Positions 20,301 through 28,615 of a stretch of 56,131 nt of DNA are shown here, one piece after another; the stretch's first letter is position 1; the number at the start of each line of letters is the position of its first letter. The DNA is from Tritrichomonas foetus (Eukaryota > Parabasalia > Tritrichomonadida > Tritrichomonadidae), in the NCBI GenBank assembly GCA_001839685.1, contig MLAK01000844.1:1-56131 (forward strand), written 5' to 3'. The translations under genes were made by a program, and so were the position numbers. Below the pieces are notes generated by a model. That model had not been told where the DNA came from and did no database searches. It saw nothing but the letters and a program-made list of their open reading frames with translations.

Positions 20301-20431
20301 ATGAGAAGATTAAAATTTTCAAATTTTGGAAGTTCGAGATCGAAGGCTGAAATTTCGCTAGCGCTGTATTTTAGAAGCATAGAAATAAGATTTTGATGGT
20401 GGGAATTTTGCTTAGTTCGAAAATCATTCAT
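14381..20431 (-). CDS. Very large protein with C-terminal coiled coil, unrecognised
   Basis: A single 2016-codon frame from the ATG at 20431. Residues 1 to about 1450 are mostly helical and globular in look, broken by a Ser/Asn/Glu-rich linker near 830-865. Residues about 1450-1700 are a disordered Ser/Pro/Asn-rich segment ending in basic stretches (RAPRRKSIARSTRSTPREKK). Residues about 1700-1970 form a long coiled coil (EKIEDTKKKIEDLEKLRKML, TKINARKEELELLEFEHEKL). The tail is short and very basic. No catalytic motif, signal peptide or TM helix is seen. The architecture suggests a cytoskeletal or flagellar scaffold; that is inference, and I do not recognise the family. The gene is intact, so its length is not an artefact. 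The tRNA-Lys gene lies 79 bases upstream on the same strand. Confidence 0.75.
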   Translation of the reverse strand: MNDFRTKQNSHHQNLISMLLKYSASEISAFDLELPKFENFNLLMQEELQSVIKQYKEIKPCCDPQFYTNKLENDFMKKSSVKSVPNMVKFYQQLINDAKWKSKTVFNRLNKPITLPEFSNYFPLFSKSISEHLGNCELAKQSLQSQNMTTEFVETVIKYEFYKHFCNFQIDNFFYLFKRFPLLRRKEIFKKATERLIHDLMLDFNPASVPTVIDTQDGLFNELRRLANVLNIEFDIDSHDGQHFSYSCEKNYYECLSRVIVFELFDEKNRTPMVENPDFIDRLNYIFLENIEIEKGILFSFENLIKPDDENMNTIIKKFSYGMIKELTSDKVTALLRLQFTRNKRLIHSIVDSIKKIELLRNVILDINEQNFFDSHFNIFRKTTLCIASFVKKEVSAKGLSIDNESLLEILLDLYDQFYTEKVNILNSFREIQINTPNIEIYDLTKKIIELRPNFKSGKQNNCLKSFHLYVDILKNLSKAIQTLINTQIYTQKSFGLIYGEYFPTFEFPNVKTTPYQLSSVSFPYSPYETFPFLNKIIKFLPIIKEITLEIAGSLNIRCYQYQDYIQNAVLEQLNEEMNFFLTNSCAESYQFISKMSEKVAMTMTSPHLNDIIYILNSIHEMDQRKRFKYAMRLREMIYLGWKLEKFLVRSDFCLPIYKQQLNLIKNDPREILIDFAYGDYDFSAISHDWVSDELEKIVTAQHNYNLALETAIRFNNYHFDSIFIEQILEMNEYKVHLPHKAKLEQKQRQEIISILPSLLFYEPDLISPSLYPNAFCYISAVSDFLNCDKLINAFIPFSLRSELTFIAILERNFLHHYSNYEVFTFSSPKKSRSQSSESNFVNGSESNSENQSGSNSLNNSEMCFENIIDSNNNLNHFIVPTIPQCLSIDKNREFLQNLMKFLTIRYQLLKYMQHDSYLAQAKPRTVENIYNDKVLWISPFFSRINVEMKQFPEYKNLEFSMNYFNVERETYCSKQVLVAIALLELSIRQGSFTSFTSESAKSYLLDINKPPIGNHSFMSDLLYSPFYLNQFWYQCNDQFRSEYSNHQSITEQTVDDSIVGFKDMEYRIAAHEFSVNLLRFSFMRLGYYVLLKTKNPKDVNISSSIKLLNHEIWSVGNHNYDNKVNIKATSRIGSKPTVGTIETRLLEERFTVLLEVMAEFFTKCQIEIIDQIYEEEIEKFERSFSVPTSLLKPDCYSKRMQINTPQVSYIPPISSLKEQFVQEVRYARSRFVHSLFRYVSLSMTDIPSDNNETSENTNETKENDSENFDLEKSSDLGTTCLIRVDDLKARIKELSVMLDYFLDISGNRLRKTWAGFLQNGINETKGNTESQILMNLFVKNFILKYNRIIIVNLATKLKDQYLQLAHLRDKERVINQEQERFEKMKAREYRAEFDCLIKDLKEEIRKAKLRFVKAKNSMYDSAGSSVGRYNIKKINIDEQIAPLTIENSYKLAKTPKENSDSSGTNSLLVQDNPSTISPISSPLIGNSTEINTPEPHIESLPIVQPPTDSILSSSNQNYDNSINMNESFEALPTQKKAESPISSQKSLFEPNEQAEQNQEIGAHSVLKPNLNALLLTEPEKSQQNDFPQTPKIPTNSTKNRENSSSSNVRWTRSLVDEFPSLHDEDLTPQARNRQNLSARRNRSSREPGMRFSMFTKDKRNSSNGNFPVNEPNSRIRAPRRKSIARSTRSTPREKKKTAKPEPPKFEFIDIDIALQPTKEKQPKVMKSVTEKIEDTKKKIEDLEKLRKMLRITTTISGIAVKKIYSRMIKKVAEEKKSFSAMLWHGKRLFEEDMAELNEELRKAYSKLTNAEIEIENLHVEIEESKRKTVKLLHWKEMNLRQIDNIHKELRKLTNVGDVNITQLLTKINARKEELELLEFEHEKLEEEIYYQVKEPMMELDEMRREISYRKATCVRRPKPQEPPISMSDQVQNKVNEILEMNKMLTQENEEIRMKIYELENQIQKVPEEKQVLIDNLFESDMKPTRSKSNRTGKRVVVKPEKTRFSQSGRPGTSRY

Positions 20432-20502
20432 TTAACGAAAAAAATTTGCAGATTTTTTAAACGGAATCAAAGATTTTAAGATGATATAATCAAAAAATAA
20501 GG

Positions 20503-20509
20503 AAAAAAA
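20503..20509 (-). terminator. Pol III terminator of tRNA-Lys
   Basis: On the minus strand a run of seven T directly follows the tRNA 3' end, as expected for RNA polymerase III termination. Confidence 0.8.
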
Positions 20510-20510
20510 T

Positions 20511-20583
20511 GCCTCCGACGGGACTCGAACCCGCGACACTCGGATTAAAAGTCCGATGCTCTAGCCGACTGAGCTACGAAGGC
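20511..20583 (-). tRNA. tRNA-Lys (anticodon UUU)
   Basis: 73 nt, no intron and no encoded CCA. The acceptor stem GCCTTCG/CGGAGGC pairs in all seven positions with one U-G. The A box reads TAGCTCAGTCGG and the B box GGTTCGAGTCC, both matching consensus. The anticodon stem CGGAC/GTCCG surrounds a C-T-T-T-T-A-A loop, giving UUU. It lies between the 2016-aa and 965-aa coiled-coil genes. Confidence 0.97.
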
Positions 20584-21450
20584 TTCCGATTTCTTCACTC
20601 ATAGTTTTTATAAAATATGAAAGTTATGTATGAACATAATTTATGATGAGAGAGAGTTGATTTATCAAAATTATTTTAATAGTCTTATAGAGAAAAGCAT
20701 GATTTTAATGTCTTCTTCAAACCACATTTATATTTTTCGCCTAAAATCCCCCTTCCTAATTTGATTTTGTTATGATCAAATTATCAAACTTTTTCAATAT
20801 ATCTAACATAACTTTTTGAATATTGATAAAATTGAATGATCACACTTACACCGAATTTCGATATCTGATTCTTTCATATCACTAAACTGATGGTTTGACT
20901 ATCAATTACCTTTAGAGGTGTTGTTTTTAGATTATCATTGAATTACATCAACCATTTTTATTGAATTGATTTAAAAAGTAGACTTTCAGTTATTAATTCA
21001 CACTTGATATAGTTCAAGTAGAACACTTGGAGAAGTTTGTTCTGCTCACTATAAAGAATACAATAGTACAATTCCAGCTCCAAATAAGACTGGGAATGAT
21101 CTTTCATGACCACCAACCACCACATGTGTAATATTGACTAGGATAATATACTGACAAGATGCCAACTATATCTGAACTATGGTTGGTTACGAAAACCCTA
21201 ATATTTTTTATTAATTTCTTTTCAATATGAAAACTATATTTTTAGTACAGATACAATTTGAGTTATGTGAATTAAATTCGATTATTTTAGAAAAGATCAA
21301 AACCCATTTTTTTTTGTAATTAGCCCTTAACTAAAAATATTGTTATCTTTTCTTCATTGCGTATCTCTTGTAATAATATCGATATCTTTTCTTCAATGTA
21401 ATCATTAAAAAATATCAAGAAAAATCAGAATTGTGATATATATCTATTTA
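20584..21450. other. Intergenic upstream of the tRNA gene
   Basis: About 0.87 kb between the tRNA and the 3' end of the 965-aa gene. It is A+T-rich, with a slightly more balanced patch near 21030-21200 in which I find no gene, hairpin or repeat that I can support. Confidence 0.5.
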
Positions 21451-24348
21451 CTAAACAATTTGTTGGGCCTTCTGTTCAAGGCCCGGGTAAGTTGATTCCA
21501 GTATTATCCGAACAGACTTTGAACGTGATTGTTTCTGTGTTTGATTTTTCTGTTGCTGTTGTTGTTGCTGAATCATTGCTGGTTGTTTTATATAATATGC
21601 ATGAGTATTGAATTCAATTGCAGTTTTGTTATCTAATTCTGAAAGTGATGATCGTAAAATTTCGATTTTCTTTTTATCTGCTCTTCTTAGTGGAACATTA
21701 CAGAACAAAAGGTCAAACTGAATGAGTTTTTTGATTCTTTCATTGATGGTTGTATCTAAAACTTGATTTTCTTTATCAAATGAACCTCTCATCTTGGTTT
21801 GAATCAATGAAATATTTTGTTTGAGTTTGTTACAAAATGAAACAAATTCTTTTTCTGAGTTTCCTTTAAATGTTTTATTCATATTGACCAATTCTTTTTT
21901 GGCGTTAGAAATTTGTGCTTTCAATAAATCGACTTCTTTTTTATGGTCATTATTCAATTTATTTATTTTAACAGAATAGGTCTGATCGATCTGTTTGATT
22001 TGTTGCAAATACTTGTTATTTATTTGCTTTTTAGTATTTTCAATTTCATTTGCTTGTTGTTGGAATTGACTATTCAATTTCTTCTTTTCGATTTCACCAG
22101 CATTTAATTCGTTATTGAATTTTTGTTTTAATTCTGATATTAAAGTTTGAAGTGGCAAAATTTCTTGCTTTTGGACTTTTTGCAGTTCAGGAATATCTAT
22201 GTTAGCCCGATCGTTTATAGTTTTATATTGATTTGATAACGTTTTTTCCGCAGTTTTATACCAATTAATTTTCTCTGTTAAGTTTTGACACTTTTTGGAT
22301 AGTTCCTTTTTAGCAAGTTCATGCTCTTTTTTAATTTGTACGATAGCATCATTCATTGTGAATCTAACTTCTCTTACTTTTCGAAATGCTTCGATGATAT
22401 CACAACCGCGTTGGTTTTCATCTGGATCGTAAATTTTGGATAAGTTTTCTAGTTTTTCTTTGAGTTGAACTTGCGCCACTTGAATTTTCATTTCGTAATC
22501 GCCATTAATTAAACTTGTTTCTGATTGTTTGTTTCTTTGGAATTTTCGAATAAGTTTCGCTAATGTTCTTGTTTGGCTCTCAAAGCCATCAATTACTTTG
22601 TTGTGTTGATCCATTAATACTTTTATGTCAGAATCAATCTTTCCAAGATTTTGTTGAAGTTTTTCAATAACTGAAGGATCTGTTGGATTAGCTGGGTCGC
22701 TATGATCTAAAGACAATTTATATTGATTAACTTTAATATTAATCATGTTATTTATATGTTTTTGTTTTGATTGAACTTCTTTGGTAAAGTTATTGCTGAA
22801 CCTATTGAAATCATTTTTATTTTTCAATAATACATCATTATATTCTGTTTCATTTTCATTCATTTTCTTCGTTTTTGTATCATTCAGACTCTTTGTAAAA
22901 TCATCTAATTTAGTTTTATATTCGTTATTGATGGATGAAAGTTGCTTGCTTAAACTTGCTTTCAATAGCTGTAAATTCTTACGAGCTTGCTGATTCTCTG
23001 CCTTTATTAAATCACAGTCTGTCAATATTGAACTGATTTGTAAATTCATTGCTTTTTGCAAAACGAAGAGTCTACCACGACGATGAATTGTATACTTATC
23101 TTTCGAACTTTTATAAAAATGCCTCATTCTAGTTTCTTGTTCACGTAAATCTAAATTAAAATGAGCAGATTTCTTTTGAGAAAAAGTAATTGATTCATTG
23201 ATAAGTCTTCTCAATTTATCAATAAGTTCATTTGAATCTGTTTCGATTTCTTTACATTGTTGAAGAAAAGTTTGGATTTCATCTGTTTTTTGTGCAGCCA
23301 AAGAACGGCTCTTTCTTGAAACTTGATGATTTTGATTATTTATTTCAATTATTTTCTTTTCCATTTCCGAATCCCAATTTTCAATTAACGCTTTATATTG
23401 TCTTTCTTTCTCAGCAATCATTTTATCAATGAAATCCAGTTTAAAGCTTTTATTTCTTTGTTTTGTTTGAAGCTGATTTTGAAGGTCACGAATTTGGTTC
23501 TGATTTGTATTCAACACTGTTTTTTGTCTTTCTAACATCAAAAATAATTTATCATCTAATTCCTTACAAATATAGTTCGTTTCCCTCAAAAATGAATTTT
23601 TCGAATTCATATTGAATCTCATTTTCGCCTTGTTTTGTTCGACCAGTCTGGATAGATGCATTTTAGAGTCGAATATATTTGCTTTCAATTCCTTTATTTT
23701 TCCTCTCAAAATTTCCATGGCGGGAGATATCATTCGATAATAATTTTTGAGATCCATTTGAGAGGCCTCCCGTAAAGAATCGGCGCGCGTGTCGTATCTC
23801 TTTTTCATTCGTCGAAGTCGATCGTCTGAATAATTAACGTATCTTTCCATTTTATCGAGGATTGGCTGTATATGCGGCTTTATAAACGTTTCCATGTATT
23901 CGGGGGAGTTGTGATTCTGAAGATTTTCCTCCATTTCTGAAGCGGAAGTCAGAGTATCGGTTGCTGTTTTTAATGTCGAATTTTGGATTAATTGAACGGC
24001 CTGCTGGAGTCCTTTTGATTGAACGATAATCGCATTCAATTTCCTTATTTGGCCGTTTTTGTATTTCGTGAAGTCTCGCTTGATTGTTTTATATTCTTCG
24101 GAAAAGTTCGAGCAGGTGTCTGATATGTAGTCCTTCCTGAACTGATTGAGGTCTCTCGATATTTTGGCTGACTCTCGGTTGAATCGATCGACAATTGCCT
24201 GGCAAGCGTGCTGGAAATCTGTATGAACTTGGTTGATCTGGTCGCATCGGTCCTGTGCTTCGACTGAAAACGCCTCAATGAGCTTTGATAGCCGAACAAC
24301 TTTCTTGCACGCGTTTAATTGAAAGGTTTGGTTCGGATCAGCTATCAT
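21451..24348 (-). CDS. Long coiled-coil protein (965 aa), probable cytoskeletal component
   Basis: One frame from the ATG at 24348. Almost the whole length is predicted coiled coil by eye, with heptad-like Leu/Ile spacing and dense Lys/Glu/Gln/Asn (for example QIRDLQNQLQTKQRNK, QQQANEIENTKKQINNKYLQ). The N-terminal 60 residues (MIADPNQTFQLNACKKVVRL) are less charged. Near the C-terminus is a short poly-Gln (IQQQQQQQ) followed by a basic patch (KQSRSKSVRI). No enzyme motif, TM helix or signal is visible. Trichomonads have many such fibrous proteins in the costa, axostyle-pelta and basal-body fibres; assignment to any of these is inference. The 5' end is noticeably richer in G+C than the rest of the gene. 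Confidence 0.75.
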   Translation of the reverse strand: MIADPNQTFQLNACKKVVRLSKLIEAFSVEAQDRCDQINQVHTDFQHACQAIVDRFNRESAKISRDLNQFRKDYISDTCSNFSEEYKTIKRDFTKYKNGQIRKLNAIIVQSKGLQQAVQLIQNSTLKTATDTLTSASEMEENLQNHNSPEYMETFIKPHIQPILDKMERYVNYSDDRLRRMKKRYDTRADSLREASQMDLKNYYRMISPAMEILRGKIKELKANIFDSKMHLSRLVEQNKAKMRFNMNSKNSFLRETNYICKELDDKLFLMLERQKTVLNTNQNQIRDLQNQLQTKQRNKSFKLDFIDKMIAEKERQYKALIENWDSEMEKKIIEINNQNHQVSRKSRSLAAQKTDEIQTFLQQCKEIETDSNELIDKLRRLINESITFSQKKSAHFNLDLREQETRMRHFYKSSKDKYTIHRRGRLFVLQKAMNLQISSILTDCDLIKAENQQARKNLQLLKASLSKQLSSINNEYKTKLDDFTKSLNDTKTKKMNENETEYNDVLLKNKNDFNRFSNNFTKEVQSKQKHINNMINIKVNQYKLSLDHSDPANPTDPSVIEKLQQNLGKIDSDIKVLMDQHNKVIDGFESQTRTLAKLIRKFQRNKQSETSLINGDYEMKIQVAQVQLKEKLENLSKIYDPDENQRGCDIIEAFRKVREVRFTMNDAIVQIKKEHELAKKELSKKCQNLTEKINWYKTAEKTLSNQYKTINDRANIDIPELQKVQKQEILPLQTLISELKQKFNNELNAGEIEKKKLNSQFQQQANEIENTKKQINNKYLQQIKQIDQTYSVKINKLNNDHKKEVDLLKAQISNAKKELVNMNKTFKGNSEKEFVSFCNKLKQNISLIQTKMRGSFDKENQVLDTTINERIKKLIQFDLLFCNVPLRRADKKKIEILRSSLSELDNKTAIEFNTHAYYIKQPAMIQQQQQQQKNQTQKQSRSKSVRIILESTYPGLEQKAQQIV

Positions 24349-25477
24349 CGGCGCGGCTTTTGATGATTTTTTTTTTTAAGGGGATTTTTTAAGTGAAAAT
24401 TTTTCAATGGAAAGAGATTTTTACTTTGAAAATCTATATATGGTTATTTTTTTTCTATAGTGTTGCTGTGATTATATCAACTTTTTCTTTAGAGAATAAG
24501 AATTTATTTCTATAGGAATAACTTAACGAAAATAATAACGTATAGGCCTTTGTAACTTTTTGTGCATTTAAACGGCCATAATATTCCACTTTTTATTTCT
24601 CAACTTTTTCGCTTAACCGCAATGGGTATTCAATTACCATTGAAAGATTACCTTAACTGAACAACTTTTTGATATGTGATATGAATTGATGTAAACAACG
24701 ATAGAAATTATTTCGTGAATCAAATCTCAAAACTGACACTATTGTATTTATGTATTATCCTTATCATCAGGTGTAATCTCTAATATCTCACCTTTTAGAT
24801 TTATTAGAAATTTTGATGAAATGAAAAGTATGATCGAATAAATTTTGATCAGTTAGCTGTGATTTATCGATTTGCTCGTCTGATTATGTGATAAATAATG
24901 TCGATAATACTTACCTTAATTTGATTAATTTAAAAAACAAAAAATAACGAAAAAACAACAGTTTGACATTTATTCAAAATGATGAAAAAGAAGTAATAAT
25001 TGCAGTCAACCAAAAATTAAGAAGTGAAAATCACATTGAATGCTTGGAGCTAGTCAAAAATGATTCCACTCATAATCCATGTTTTTGGTAAAGCCTATAT
25101 CATTTATTATTGTTTCACTTTTTTTGTGAAATTGGTCATGGGTTGCAATCCAAGATTTCTCAGACATTTATTTATCGAAAAAGAATTTACAGAAAAGACT
25201 TCGTGAAAATCCCACCTTTCTGTACTCTGAATAGACAATATTAACAAATGATTTCATCATGGAGGAATGAAATTCGCATTTAAACTATTAAAAAATATCG
25301 TGAAAAAAACAAAAAGAATATCGATAAATAAAATTTATTATGTGTTTTTCTTTTGTTCGCAAGTAAAAGAAGCGTCTCTCTATTTATTTTCCCAAAGATA
25401 CAACTTAAATATATCTTCTTTATTCAATTAAAAAAATATAAAAAATATAAATTTGAAATTCATCTCCACAAAATTGA
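24349..25477. other. Intergenic
   Basis: About 1.1 kb between two codirectional minus-strand genes. A+T-rich with only short, low-complexity frames. A TCATCA lies near 24370 on the minus strand just before the 965-aa gene and could be an initiator. Confidence 0.5.
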
Positions 25478-26218
25478 TCATTCCTTATCTTTGTAAGTTG
25501 ACATTTCTGGATTTTCTTGGTCATATCTATTCTTCATATGTACTGGAAACCTGGAATGCGGATTTCTGTGAATTTTGAAGCCAAACGCCTTTATTTCAAA
25601 AGGCTCAAACTCTGCTGTTTTGTCAAACTGCTTATATTCATAGAGAAACATATGCGGGAAAGCAGGACCAAAGTGGGCACCATCAAGCACGATGGAATCA
25701 GGCGCGCGATAAATATCATTGCACTTCGGGCAGAAAAGCTTCGCTGAGTGCCTCCTGAGCGTGAAAGTGGTGCCCATTGGAAGGAGATGCGTTCCGCTGC
25801 ATCCGTAGCGAATGCATTTGCCGTAAATTCCCTTTTCGTATTTATCTTTCATTGCAGCCATCCCCTTTGGCTGGCAGATCCAGCGGGCGTGCAGCATTCC
25901 GTAGATTTTCATCGCTTGTTGATGTATGACGCAAATCTTCTCTTCAGAGTATCTCGCCCAATCTGCGCTATGCGAATCTGTCATCAATTCGACAGCAGCA
26001 TCAAACTCGTCGAAGTTCGAGGCAATGCCGTACTGATTGAACCAATCTCCAGCCCAATCATTGTCAATTTGAACATACCAAGGGTTCAATTTGCAGAATT
26101 GGCGAATCCATGGCTCAACGCCTGGTTGGCAGACTTTGCATGGACCAGTGTAAATTTGGAAATTGTCGTATTTGATGACATGTCCTGGATTTCTTGATGA
26201 TGGTTGGCGAGAGCTCAT
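25478..26218 (-). CDS. CSNK2B: Casein kinase 2 regulatory subunit beta
   Basis: A 246-residue CK2-beta, the dimeric regulatory subunit that holds the CK2 tetramer together and shapes substrate choice. The region WIRQFCKLNPWYVQID corresponds to the conserved W-x-x-x-F-C-x-L motif. The AMKIYGMLHARWICQPKGM segment matches the A-E-M-L-Y-G-L-I-H-A-R helix. The zinc site is intact: C-x4-C (CIRYGC) and CPKC. The hallmark DGAHFGPAFPHMFLYEY follows. Unlike animal CK2-beta, the N-terminal autophosphorylation serines are replaced by a basic Ser/Arg start, and the acidic loop after the first helix is weak. The N-terminus has an extra C-x2-C (CKVC). The C-terminal 45 residues are divergent. G+C is higher than in the neighbours. 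Confidence 0.93.
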   Translation of the reverse strand: MSSRQPSSRNPGHVIKYDNFQIYTGPCKVCQPGVEPWIRQFCKLNPWYVQIDNDWAGDWFNQYGIASNFDEFDAAVELMTDSHSADWARYSEEKICVIHQQAMKIYGMLHARWICQPKGMAAMKDKYEKGIYGKCIRYGCSGTHLLPMGTTFTLRRHSAKLFCPKCNDIYRAPDSIVLDGAHFGPAFPHMFLYEYKQFDKTAEFEPFEIKAFGFKIHRNPHSRFPVHMKNRYDQENPEMSTYKDKE

Positions 26219-26719
26219 ATCGAAATGTTATTCGAGTTTGGTGTGGACGTTTAGTTTCTCCGAAGTCACTTTTTATATATTGACCTTTAAAGGCTAATTA
26301 GAATAGATATTAACGGTTTTTTCTTCATCCACAAATGACTTCAGATTTCATTCTGAGAAAGCTGTTCATACAAATATCAAAATTTTAATATGTGAATAAT
26401 TCGATACTACCACTATTATTAGTACAGTCTACCTATGATAAAAAGATTTATGAGTATCACTATTTTTTCTAAATTAAATGAAACGACTTCAACATAAATT
26501 GTTACACTACTTCTACAGATATCATTAATGATAGTATTTCTAATTTTAAATATGTTATCTTGAGTGAGGAAAGATCAACTAAATTTTCCTCAAAATTCAC
26601 AAAAATATGGTTAGATTTTAAATAGAATAAAGTAATCAAAAGTTCTGAATCAAATCCTTTTCAAAAATTCAGTTGTTATTTGGTTGATACTTTCCGTTAA
26701 AATCCCAAAATTCTCCAAA
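26219..26719. other. Intergenic between divergent genes
   Basis: About 500 bases upstream of both CK2-beta (-) and the 345-aa gene (+). A+T-rich; no feature recognised. Confidence 0.5.
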
Positions 26720-27757
26720 ATGTCTCAGTGCTCCTCCCAGCGCAGCACTTCCACACCTATGACACTTGAAGAGAGTACCCACAAAGTTATTCGTCTTCAA
26801 GAAGCGATTGCGACGGCCTCCGCCATGAAGAACTACGAAAGATCTGCGCAATTACAATCAATGCTCGACAAACACATGATTATTCATAATAAACTGGTTG
26901 CTGCCAGCCAGGAAGATTTAACGCAAGCCAAAATCGATGCACTCGAGCGCACCAAACTTGAAACAGAGTCAGAAATTCTTCGATCATTAATTAATCAGAT
27001 GCACGTTATTTATTCTTTATACGATAGAGACTATGCCGAGCTTGAGAAACGTCATAATGAAACGATTGAAAACCTTCAAGCGATGTTTTCTAAGCCAAAA
27101 TATACGACTATTTCATTATCGCCTAATTTACGAGCCCTTCAACGCGCCGAAACTTTTTACGCCAAAAACAAAGACTTCCGGGCTGCCGCCGCCATCCGAA
27201 ACCAAATCAGGCAGCTCAGCCAGCGCGAAATGGAAGATTTCAAACAAACCACGACGAATACAATCGAAGCGAAAATTCGAGACGCCGTTCACAAATACCA
27301 AACAGAGCAGAAATGCTTCGCCGAACGTTTACAGAACGAAAAAAACCTACTGAAAAAGGAAACGATGAAGACGATAATGGGGCTCGATAATCGATTTCGG
27401 AAAAAGTTGCAAAAAGCAACAGGAAAGAAAGACTACGATTTCGGACTACTCACGGAGTTCAAAGATACTGTTTTCAATTCAATCGATAATGAATTTCGTG
27501 AATTTGCGGTCAACCTTCAGAAAAACTACAACGCGGCAAAAAGGAGCACAAATGAAGCAAAGGAAGTAGCCGAGCCTCGTCCAATCAACACAGCACCGTA
27601 CACAACGCGCGCGGCAAAGGTGGCAACAAGGGCGCCAAGAAGGAGGGCCACTCAGCGATCGTATAATGAAAGAAACAACGAGGATGATGAAAGATTCATG
27701 AATACATTTAGAAGGAGAAATCGCGCTTTTGATATTTCTCTACCGCTGTCGAAGTAG
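26720..27757 (+). CDS. Helical protein with two UVR-like motifs (345 aa)
   Basis: Start taken at ATG 26720 (MSQCSSQRSTSTPMTL); a longer reading would need TTG at 26684. Two segments resemble the UVR interaction motif (A-x-x-x-x-D-[FY]-E-x-A-A-x-x-R-D): MKNYERSAQLQSMLDKH (about residues 37-53) and KNKDFRAAAAIRNQIRQL (about 153-170). The rest is a helical or coiled-coil region, then a basic tail (RAAKVATRAPRRRATQR). No enzyme motif is seen. UVR-like helical hairpins often mediate protein contacts, so a scaffold or cytoskeleton-associated role is possible, but I do not recognise the family. The gene is relatively G+C-rich, suggesting good expression by comparison with neighbours. Confidence 0.72.
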   Translation: MSQCSSQRSTSTPMTLEESTHKVIRLQEAIATASAMKNYERSAQLQSMLDKHMIIHNKLVAASQEDLTQAKIDALERTKLETESEILRSLINQMHVIYSLYDRDYAELEKRHNETIENLQAMFSKPKYTTISLSPNLRALQRAETFYAKNKDFRAAAAIRNQIRQLSQREMEDFKQTTTNTIEAKIRDAVHKYQTEQKCFAERLQNEKNLLKKETMKTIMGLDNRFRKKLQKATGKKDYDFGLLTEFKDTVFNSIDNEFREFAVNLQKNYNAAKRSTNEAKEVAEPRPINTAPYTTRAAKVATRAPRRRATQRSYNERNNEDDERFMNTFRRRNRAFDISLPLSK

Positions 27758-27880
27758 TGATGATATAGATTGTGTTTTTCTTCCTTTTTTTCGATTAGAG
27801 TTTTTTTTTATTTGAATTTATTATGATGAATAAACTATGTTAATATTGCCTTATTTTTGGCTTTCTCTTTTATCTGATAA

Positions 27881-28372
27881 TCAACATTATGATTTCATCA
27901 ACAATTTGATTTCATCAACATTATGATTACATCAACATTATNNNNNNNNNNNNNNNNNNNNNNNNNNNNNNNNNNNNNNNNNNNNNNNNNNNNNNNNNNN
28001 NNNNNNNNNNNNNNNNNNNNNNNNNNNNNNNNNNNNNNNNNNNNNNNNNNNNNNNNNNNNNNNNNNNNNNNNNNNNNNNNNNNNNNNNNNNNNNNNNNNN
28101 NNNNNNNNNNNNNNNNNNNNNNNNNNNNNNNNNNNNNNNNNNNNNNNNNNNNNNNNNNNNNNNNNNNNNNNNNNNNNNNNNNNNNNNNNNNNNNNNNNNN
28201 NNNNNNNNNNNNNNNNNNNNNNNNNNNNNNNNNNNNNNNNNNNNNNNNNNNNNNNNATTCTTATTTCATCAACATTATGATTACATCAACATTATGATTA
28301 CATCAACATTATAATTACATCAACATTCTTATTTCATCAACATTATAATTACATCAACATTATGATTTCATT
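27881..28372 (+). repeat. 17-bp minisatellite (ATCAACATTATGATTAC)n with assembly gap
   Basis: Tandem 17-bp units with small variants (ATGATTAC, ATAATTAC, CTTATTTC endings) lie on both sides of an N run at 27942-28256. The array starts about 120 bases after the stop of the 345-aa gene and ends about 240 bases before the stop of the Myb gene, so it lies between convergent genes. Confidence 0.93.
27942..28256. other. Assembly gap (315 N)
   Basis: A run of N inside the 17-bp minisatellite; real size unknown. Confidence 0.98.
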
Positions 28373-28615
28373 TAACATAAATTTTTCCCTTCTTCATGAA
28401 AAGGCAATTAATTGAATTGATGAAAATCGAATAATTATTTCGATTAAATTTCTTCTTGATCGACAAATCACGAGAAAATTTATTTAACAGCCAGCCTATA
28501 TTAAAATGATTTTTTTTTTTTGTGTTGAGCAATCTATCATTCATTCGATATTGACTAGAACAATAAAACACTAATTATTTTACAAATAGAAATAAAATAA
28601 AGAGCAATCATTATT

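Noticed and set aside
27923..28297. Frame spanning the second N gap
   Set aside because: It only reads the 17-bp repeat and undetermined bases.
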